A DNA stretch of 12,946 nucleotides from positions 1-12,946 of the forward strand of contig CAYOVG010000196.1 of the NCBI GenBank assembly GCA_964407285.1, given 5' to 3'. The stretch comes from CAYOVG01 sp964407285 (lineage in GTDB: Bacteria; Desulfobacterota; Syntrophobacteria; Syntrophobacterales; Syntrophobacteraceae). Below are positions 7,942 to 12,946 of this stretch, piece by piece. Each line of letters opens with the position of its first letter. Within the stretch, counting starts at the first letter, position 1. A program made the position numbers and the translations under genes. The notes under the pieces are model-generated. The model made no database searches and was not told the DNA's origin. It saw nothing but the letters and a program-made list of their open reading frames with translations.

Positions 7942-10521
7942 ATGAGCCGGAAAAACATCGAGGACATTTACCACCTCTCTCCATCACAGCAGGGCATGCT
8001 GTTCGAGACGCTGGCGTCGCCGGGGTCGGGCATCCATATCGAGCAGGCGAGTTGCGCACTGCGCGGCGGGTTGAACGAGACGGCCTTCGAGCGCGCCTGG
8101 CAGCGTGTGGTGGACAGGCATCCGGTCCTTCGCACGGCGTTCTTTTGGGAGGGGCAGGAACAGCCGGTCCAGGTGGCGCTCAGGCGGGTGAAAGCTCCCC
8201 TGGAGGCGCGGGACTGGCGGGAATATCCGCCGGACCGGCAGCAGGAAATGCTTCGGGATTGGATCGATGCGGACCGATCCCGGGGTTTCGACCTCGCGCG
8301 CGCCCCGCTCATGCGCCTTACGCTCCTGCGGATGGCCGGCGATGCGTACCGGTTCATCTGGACCCTGCATCACATCCTGATGGACGGGTGGTGCATTTCC
8401 CTCGTTTTGAAAGAAGTGCTGGTCCTGTACGAGGCTTTCAGCCGCGGCGAGGAACCGGACCTGGAGCCGGTTCGCCCGTATAAGGACTATATCGCGTGGC
8501 TCAGGCGGCAGGATGCATCGCGGGCCGAGGCGTTCTGGCCCGAGAGGCTCAGGGGCTTCGAGAAACCCACTCCGCTGGGGATTGCCGTCCAGCCGTCCGT
8601 TGCGGTAAAACCGGATGACGAATCGGGAGTCTCCCCACTCGCAAGCAGTTCTCCTTCGCCGGACTCCGGGCCGCGGGGCCGGGATGAGGGGGATGGACAT
8701 CTTCCCGTATTTCCTTCTGAGTGCCCTTCCGTCTCCAGGTCCGCTCTTCCGCCCGCGGTCGAAGCGTCCCTGCCCGCTCCGGACGTTCGGAGGCTCAAGG
8801 CGTCGGCGCGTGAGCATCGGATCACGCTCAACACGCTCGTGCAGGGGACCTGGGGGATGCTGCTCAGCCGCTACAGCGGGGAGTCCGACGTCGTTTTCGG
8901 AGCGACTGTTTCCGGAAGGCCGCCGGAACTGGCGGGGGTCGAATCGATGGTCGGGCTTTTCATCAACACTTTGCCGGTGAGGCTCAGACTCAACGGCGAC
9001 GAGCCGCTGTGGCCGTGGCTGGCGGACATTCAATCCCGGCAGATGGAGCAGCGCGCCTTCGAATACTGCTCGGCGGGCCAGGCGCACGGGTGGAGCGATG
9101 TGCCGGCGTCCCTGCCGCTCTACGAGTCCATCCTGGTCTTCGAAAATTATCCCGTGGACGACGTTGTGGCCAAACCCCGGCAGGGGCTCGGCATCGACAT
9201 CGGGGATGCCCGTTTCGTAGGAGCGCAGACGAGCTATGCTCTCACGCTCATGGTGAGCGAGGGCGCTGAGCTGAACCTGAGCGTCGTCTTCGACCGGAGC
9301 CGCTTCGACGGTTCCGACGTCCGCCGCATCGCGGACGATTTCGTGGCCTGCCTGAGAAGCATCGCCGACCGGCCGGACTCGAGCGTTGCGGCGATTCGGG
9401 ATGCCGTGCCCGAGAGCCGCATTCCCCGCGTCAGGCCCCCTGCAATGCGGGGAGGGTACGGGCGCGCCGACGCGGCCGGACGGGAGTACGTAGCTCCCCG
9501 CGATCCGTTGGAACTGCAACTGGCGCGGATGTGGGAAAGTATTTTGGGCGTGCGGCCCATCGGAGTTCGGGACAGCTTCTTCGCTCTCGGCGGCCATTCG
9601 CTCCTGGTCCTGCAACTGATGGCGCGCATTCAGAAGGCGGTCGGGAAAAGGATGAACCTTGCGCTGTTCTTCCAGGGGCCGACGATAGAGCGGCAGGCGG
9701 CGGCGCTACGCGGCGAATCCGCTTTGCCTGCGTGGTCCCACCTTGTGGCGATGCAGCCGGATGGGGCCGGGCCTCCCCTGTTCCTGGTGCATCCGCTCGG
9801 GGGCAACGTCATGTGCTACGCGGACCTGGTTCGCCGGCTGGGACCGGACCAACCCTGCTACGCCCTCCAGGCCCGCGGGATGGAGGCAGGGCGGGAGCCT
9901 TTCACGAGCATCCGGGAAATGGCCGCGGCGTACATCGATGCCGTGCGGACGGCGCAGGCTCGCGGGCCATACCACCTGGCGGGGTACTCGTTCGGCGGTT
10001 TCGTGGTCTATGAGATGGCGCGGCAACTCCTGGAGCGCGGGCAGGCCGTCCGGCTGGCGGCCCTGCTGGATACGCCCGCGCCCGGCGTGATTCCTCTCGA
10101 AATGAAGAACATGGACGACGCCGGGCTGCTGGTGAGCCTCTTTTCGGAGGACCTCTCCCTGCCCCTGGACCACCTCCGCGCGCTCGGACCGGACGAGCAA
10201 CTGGAATTCGTCCTGGAGCGCGCTCGTGGAGCCCGCCTGATTCCTCCGGATATCGGGCTGGACCAGGCGAGGCGGCTTTTCAGAGTCTCCAGGACCAACC
10301 ACGCCATCGGGATGAACTACTCCCCCGAGCCTTACCCGGGCCGTATCATGCTGCTTCGCGCCGGCGAGGAACCCGACCGGGTTTCCTCCGATCCGGCCCT
10401 CGGGTGGGGAGACCTGGCGGAGGCGGTAGACATCACCTGGGTTTCCGGCAGGCACGAAAACATGCTCCGCGAGCCTCACGTCGGCGGCCTTGCCGGGGTG
10501 CTGGCGGCCGCGATGGGCTGA
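7942..10521 (+). CDS. Terminal NRPS protein C-T-TE lacking an adenylation domain
   Basis: 859-residue final NRPS subunit. Seen in order: a condensation domain with LSPSQQGMLF (12-21) and HHILMDGW (143-150), both typical of DCL domains that accept a D-configured donor; a carrier domain with LGGHSLL, pantetheine Ser553; and a type I thioesterase with GYSFGG (nucleophile Ser683) and candidate triad residues Asp710 (LLDTPAPG) and His838 (SGRHENML). The DCL type fits the E domain ending the upstream protein. Between the end of C (about residue 475) and the carrier (about 515) is only a 40-residue linker. No A3, A5, A8 or A10 motif is present, so the protein cannot activate its own amino acid. By analogy with the C-T-TE end of SyrE, loaded in trans in syringomycin synthesis, a separate A-domain enzyme may charge it; bypass of the carrier is the alternative. 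A Ser/Pro/Asp-rich insertion of about 55 residues (about 215-270) interrupts the C domain. The N-terminal KNIEDIYHL segment resembles the usual acceptor end of a split NRPS. TE release may be hydrolysis or cyclisation. Confidence 0.95.
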   Translation: MSRKNIEDIYHLSPSQQGMLFETLASPGSGIHIEQASCALRGGLNETAFERAWQRVVDRHPVLRTAFFWEGQEQPVQVALRRVKAPLEARDWREYPPDRQQEMLRDWIDADRSRGFDLARAPLMRLTLLRMAGDAYRFIWTLHHILMDGWCISLVLKEVLVLYEAFSRGEEPDLEPVRPYKDYIAWLRRQDASRAEAFWPERLRGFEKPTPLGIAVQPSVAVKPDDESGVSPLASSSPSPDSGPRGRDEGDGHLPVFPSECPSVSRSALPPAVEASLPAPDVRRLKASAREHRITLNTLVQGTWGMLLSRYSGESDVVFGATVSGRPPELAGVESMVGLFINTLPVRLRLNGDEPLWPWLADIQSRQMEQRAFEYCSAGQAHGWSDVPASLPLYESILVFENYPVDDVVAKPRQGLGIDIGDARFVGAQTSYALTLMVSEGAELNLSVVFDRSRFDGSDVRRIADDFVACLRSIADRPDSSVAAIRDAVPESRIPRVRPPAMRGGYGRADAAGREYVAPRDPLELQLARMWESILGVRPIGVRDSFFALGGHSLLVLQLMARIQKAVGKRMNLALFFQGPTIERQAAALRGESALPAWSHLVAMQPDGAGPPLFLVHPLGGNVMCYADLVRRLGPDQPCYALQARGMEAGREPFTSIREMAAAYIDAVRTAQARGPYHLAGYSFGGFVVYEMARQLLERGQAVRLAALLDTPAPGVIPLEMKNMDDAGLLVSLFSEDLSLPLDHLRALGPDEQLEFVLERARGARLIPPDIGLDQARRLFRVSRTNHAIGMNYSPEPYPGRIMLLRAGEEPDRVSSDPALGWGDLAEAVDITWVSGRHENMLREPHVGGLAGVLAAAMG

Positions 10522-10528
10522 AATCCGT

Positions 10529-10543
10529 CCGGCGGGAGGCCGG
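10529..10543 (+). terminator. Candidate weak hairpin after the NRPS operon
   Basis: CCGGC, loop GGGAG, GCCGG: a perfect 5-bp all-GC stem starting 8 nt after the TE gene stop. No U-run follows, so it is not a canonical intrinsic terminator. It may protect the 3' end or be chance in GC-rich DNA. Confidence 0.3.
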
Positions 10544-10619
10544 CCTAATCGGTACCCACACGAACGGCCACACGGGGCCGGGCTACGGCTCGTTCACGGA
10601 TACCGGACCTAAGCCGCGA

Positions 10620-10663
10620 CTCGTAACGGGCAACGCGAAGCCTCGTAACCCGCAACACGAAGG
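10620..10663. repeat. Degenerate 22-bp tandem repeat in the convergent gap
   Basis: Two abutting units (10620..10641 and 10642..10663) match at 18 of 22 positions and share the core CTCGTAAC..GCAAC.CGAAG. They lie in the only sizeable non-coding stretch (10522..10697, 176 bp) between converging genes. No coding, tRNA or promoter signal was seen there. The function is unknown; it could be a fragment of a dispersed intergenic repeat of this genome. Confidence 0.6.
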
Positions 10664-10673
10664 GGGTATGCCA

Positions 10674-10688
10674 CGGGTCACTCACCCG
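10674..10688 (-). terminator. Candidate hairpin after the zinc-ribbon gene
   Basis: On the minus strand CGGGT, loop GAGTG, ACCCG forms a 5-bp stem starting 9 nt past the zinc-ribbon gene stop. It has no trailing U-run. Its placement mirrors the hairpin after the NRPS stop, which makes a role in ending convergent transcripts plausible but unproven. Confidence 0.3.
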
Positions 10689-10697
10689 GCAGCGGAC

Positions 10698-11537
10698 TCA
10701 AAAGTCAACGCCATCGTTCCCGGGAGGAGGGTGGACCCGTACTTCTTCGACCCAGACGATCTCGCACGCCCCGTCGCCCGTATCCGTTCTGCTGAGGGAG
10801 CTGACCCACACCCATCGGCCGTTTTCCTGGACTCCAACCAGGTAGCCCTTGATGTCCACGATGTCTCCCGGACGAAGGGAATCGAGTTCCTCTTCGACTT
10901 GCGGTGTGGAGGGAAGCATGTGCATGTTGGAGCTACAGGCCAGGAGAGCGCCTACCGGCGCTGATGGGCAGTCGCCGCCGGCGCATGAAATCATATAGCG
11001 GCGGCTCCCTTGCACGATGCTCAGCCTGTCGATTATCTGCTGATCGGACATGGGTCCCCATCCCAGGGCGAGATCAATGGGCGAGATGTCCGCCATCGCG
11101 TCCAGCGAGTAGTTTTCCTTGCCGAGGACGCGAGCTTCGAGGCTGAACCGCGCGAGCGGCACGACGGTTCGGGCGCCGACAGTCCAGGCTTTTGCGTCTG
11201 CCAGTACGATCTGGCGGGGTTCCGAACGAACGGCGACGCCCGGAGGGCGCCTGATTTCGCCCATTCCACCCTCGATCCGGTACCTGTCGATCACGAACCA
11301 CAAAACCCCGAGCAGGCACACCAGCAAGATGATCTGCCGTCTTCTTTTCGCCCCGTCGTTGAAGTAGATCTTCGGACTGCTTCGCCCCGCGAACGATTCC
11401 GGGGCCGGAAGCGGACGGTACTTCGCCACCACGATCCCGCACCGGATGCATTCCGGCTGCCGGTTCTGAAGATGGCCGCACTTGGGGCACTCCATGGTTT
11501 CCGGTGCGGCTGTGTCCGGGGGGTCGGGATTCGTCAT
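10698..11537 (-). CDS. Zinc-ribbon, single-TM protein of unknown function
   Basis: 279 residues if started at the ATG at 11537, which has AAGGA 7 nt upstream. Seen: an N-terminal zinc ribbon with paired cysteines C17/C20 (CPKCG) and C30/C33 (CIRCG); a Pro-rich linker; a basic KRRR stretch, then one hydrophobic membrane segment at about 68-83; then about 195 residues predicted outside the membrane (positive-inside rule). The outer domain carries distinctive stretches: SPIDLALGWGPMSD (152-165), SSNMHMLP (202-209), GDIVDIKGYLV (224-234) and RTDTGDGACEIVWVEE (250-265). I recall near-identical stretches in conserved hypothetical proteins of Gram-negative bacteria, but no function. C185, C190 and C201 could matter in the outer domain. 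The gene follows the nitroreductase-like gene on the same strand after 76 nt and may share its transcript. It converges on the NRPS operon, so a direct link to peptide synthesis is unsupported. Topology is inferred only. Confidence 0.85.
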   Translation of the reverse strand: MTNPDPPDTAAPETMECPKCGHLQNRQPECIRCGIVVAKYRPLPAPESFAGRSSPKIYFNDGAKRRRQIILLVCLLGVLWFVIDRYRIEGGMGEIRRPPGVAVRSEPRQIVLADAKAWTVGARTVVPLARFSLEARVLGKENYSLDAMADISPIDLALGWGPMSDQQIIDRLSIVQGSRRYMISCAGGDCPSAPVGALLACSSNMHMLPSTPQVEEELDSLRPGDIVDIKGYLVGVQENGRWVWVSSLSRTDTGDGACEIVWVEEVRVHPPPGNDGVDF

Positions 11538-11544
11538 TGCGCTG

Positions 11545-11549
11545 TCCTT
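11545..11549 (-). promoter_or_regulatory. Ribosome binding site deciding the zinc-ribbon start
   Basis: On the minus strand AAGGA lies 7 nt before the ATG at 11537. It favours that start over the in-frame ATG at 11663, which would add 42 unconserved residues and overlap the upstream gene by 50 nt, and over the ATG at 11558. Confidence 0.65.
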
Positions 11550-11613
11550 GAAGGGCGACATTTGATGTTGAGGGGGAACCGCGGGGAACCCCTCGATGGG
11601 AATGCGGTTCAGT

Positions 11614-12946
11614 TCAATAGGGCGGCAAAGTGGTGAGGCGCGGGTCTTCCACCGGCCCTCCAACCGTGAAGTGGTAGAGGTCCTGGTAGCGGAGGCCGCT
11701 CAATCCGAGCGCCACGTGCGTGGGGTCGTCGAAGAAGCAGCCTATGCCGGTCCCGCGCAAGCCGGCGGCCTCCGCTTCCAGGTAGAAGACCTGGCCGATC
11801 ATGCCGCACTCCCAGAAGAGCCTCGGATAGATCCAGGGACCATACCGGCTGAGCGGCGCTTCAAAAGCAGCTATCATGGCCGCGCTGAAGCAGCCTTCAC
11901 CGGCAATCTCCTGCAGACAGGAGATGCGCGCCGCTCCTTCCCGGACGTCACCTTGAGCCAGCAGATAAAGCTCCAGGCCATCCGGGCATCCTTGCGGCTT
12001 TTCCCAGGTAAAGTCCTTGCGCATGGATGCCCGGAGTTCCCGTGTTTCCCTCGGGTCGCGAACGAGAAGATACAATCCTCGAGGCAATCCGTCAATACGA
12101 TGTACGAACAGGGCAAGGTGCGCGCGGGGCGTCCACGGGAGGGTGGAAAAAGGCGGGCGGTCCGCACCGGGAGCGGGGCCGGGGCCGGGAATGGTCCTGA
12201 GGAGCATCTCGTAGAAGGTGGAGCGGGGCATGGAGGTAATTCCGTCCATGGCCACGGCGCTTCGCCTCTGGTGAATAATGCGGCGGAGCGGGACGGCGGA
12301 TTTGGTCTGCCGGGTATCCCCATCGTTTCCGTCTTTGCGGATGGTCTCATCCTTGCGGGCGGGCTGCTCCGGGGTTTGCGCCTCTTGTCGGCGCTCGCCT
12401 CGATGTCCGGCCGGTCCGGGTTCGTTTCGCGCAGCCTCGGTTGCTCCGGCTTCGGCCCGTCCGGCTGCCGCGTCCGTTTCGGCCGACCCGGTTTCGGAGG
12501 GTTTCACCCCTTCGGCTCCATAAACGCCGGGCCCGGTCGCGGGCTTTCGGCAGGCGGAAGCCACCCGGTCGACGGCGCTCCATTTCACGTCTTTACCGCT
12601 GAGACGGTTCGGCCGCCCCTGCCAGTCCAACCGAGCAAATCTCGCAACCGTTTCGGGGGGCGGGATTTGGTTGAGGTCCCGAGCGGGGCGCTCCGGCGAA
12701 AGCGAACGCTCGTCGACGACAGTTCGGGGACCGATCGCAAGCAGACAGTCCGGCTCTTCCGGCTCCGCGCCTCGAGGGTCGAAGACGCCCAGCAAATTCG
12801 CCAGGTCCCCGGCGCTCAACCCGTCCAGCAATCGCGTCCGCCACCCGAGCCCCGCCGCGGCGAGGCTCACCGCCGCCACCGCATGCCCGATATCGAGTTG
12901 ACAATACCGGTACGCCCGCTCCCCATACTTCCAGGACTCACGCCAG
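11614..12946 (-). CDS. Tandem nitroreductase, SagB/ThcOx-type dehydrogenase, 5' partial
   Basis: Flavin-dependent oxidoreductase of the nitroreductase fold. 443 residues are visible, and the frame stays open to the right edge, so the start lies beyond it. A GTG at 12879 is in frame, but the 22 codons before it encode conserved family sequence (WKYGERAYRYCQLDIGHA), so it is internal. Seen: residues 1-60 resemble the C-terminal end of a first nitroreductase domain (KYGERAYRY, then DIGHA, then LAAAGLGW). A divergent region and a charged Ala/Glu/Gly/Arg-rich linker (about 148-216) follow. A second domain then opens with RRIIHQRRSA (RRS at 227-229, the usual flavin-phosphate site) and ends with LFWECGMIGQVFYLEAEAAG and RGTGIGCFFDDP (about 377-407). 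Known family roles include FMN-dependent dehydrogenation of azolines in thiazole/oxazole peptides and related tailoring. Here there is no cyclodehydratase, no precursor peptide and no heterocyclisation domain, so the substrate is unknown. It lies upstream of the zinc-ribbon gene on the same strand, probably in one transcript. Confidence 0.88.
   Translation of the reverse strand, partial: WRESWKYGERAYRYCQLDIGHAVAAVSLAAAGLGWRTRLLDGLSAGDLANLLGVFDPRGAEPEEPDCLLAIGPRTVVDERSLSPERPARDLNQIPPPETVARFARLDWQGRPNRLSGKDVKWSAVDRVASACRKPATGPGVYGAEGVKPSETGSAETDAAAGRAEAGATEAARNEPGPAGHRGERRQEAQTPEQPARKDETIRKDGNDGDTRQTKSAVPLRRIIHQRRSAVAMDGITSMPRSTFYEMLLRTIPGPGPAPGADRPPFSTLPWTPRAHLALFVHRIDGLPRGLYLLVRDPRETRELRASMRKDFTWEKPQGCPDGLELYLLAQGDVREGAARISCLQEIAGEGCFSAAMIAAFEAPLSRYGPWIYPRLFWECGMIGQVFYLEAEAAGLRGTGIGCFFDDPTHVALGLSGLRYQDLYHFTVGGPVEDPRLTTLPPY

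Noticed and set aside
10522..10697. Small RNA gene, tRNA or CRISPR in the convergent gap
   Set aside because: No cloverleaf, no regular repeat-spacer pattern (only two abutting imperfect units) and no promoter-like boxes were seen.
11535..11663. Longer start (ATG at 11663) for the zinc-ribbon protein
   Set aside because: It would overlap the upstream gene and add 42 residues without conserved character. The ATG at 11537 has a well-placed AAGGA.
12877..12879. GTG at 12879 as the start of the nitroreductase-like gene
   Set aside because: The frame stays open to 12946, and the extra codons encode conserved family sequence (WKYGERAYRYC), so the gene is cut by the window edge.

Overview
The window is GC-rich bacterial DNA dominated by the 3' end of a non-ribosomal peptide synthetase (NRPS) gene cluster. 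Nothing fixes the organism. The high GC, the lack of polyketide or actinobacterial companion genes, and a zinc-ribbon/one-TM protein like those I recall from Proteobacteria and Desulfobacterota suggest a GC-rich Gram-negative (Desulfobacterota, Myxococcota or another proteobacterial line). This is low confidence.

Layout. (1) 1..7920 (+) is an NRPS gene whose 5' end lies outside the window. Its visible domain order is [C]-A-T-C-A-T-E. (2) 7942..10521 (+), 21 nt downstream and surely in the same operon, encodes C-T-TE: a terminal module with no adenylation (A) domain. (3) 10522..10697 is the gap between converging genes. It holds two small hairpins and a degenerate tandem repeat. (4) 10698..11537 (-) is a zinc-ribbon, single-TM protein of unknown function. 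(5) 11614..12946 (-) is a tandem nitroreductase of the SagB/ThcOx type, running off the right edge.

The standout feature is a 2155-bp direct repeat inside the first NRPS gene (542..2696 and 3815..5969, spacing 3273 bp = exactly 1091 codons), with no difference that I could see. It covers most of the C-terminal half of each condensation domain plus the whole A domain, while the flanking N-terminal C-domain halves and the T domains have diverged. Both modules therefore carry the same ten-residue pocket code, read by eye as DLYNNALTYK, which I recall as an alanine-type code. The assembly line is inferred to add Ala, then Ala (epimerised to D by the E domain). The D-peptidyl chain then passes to a DCL-type C domain on the second protein. 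That terminal carrier must be loaded in trans or bypassed before the thioesterase releases the product.

The proteins also share Ser/Gly/Pro or charged low-complexity insertions in what should be surface loops. The two minus-strand genes point towards the NRPS operon and are not co-transcribed with it. Whether the flavin oxidoreductase tailors the peptide cannot be decided from this window.
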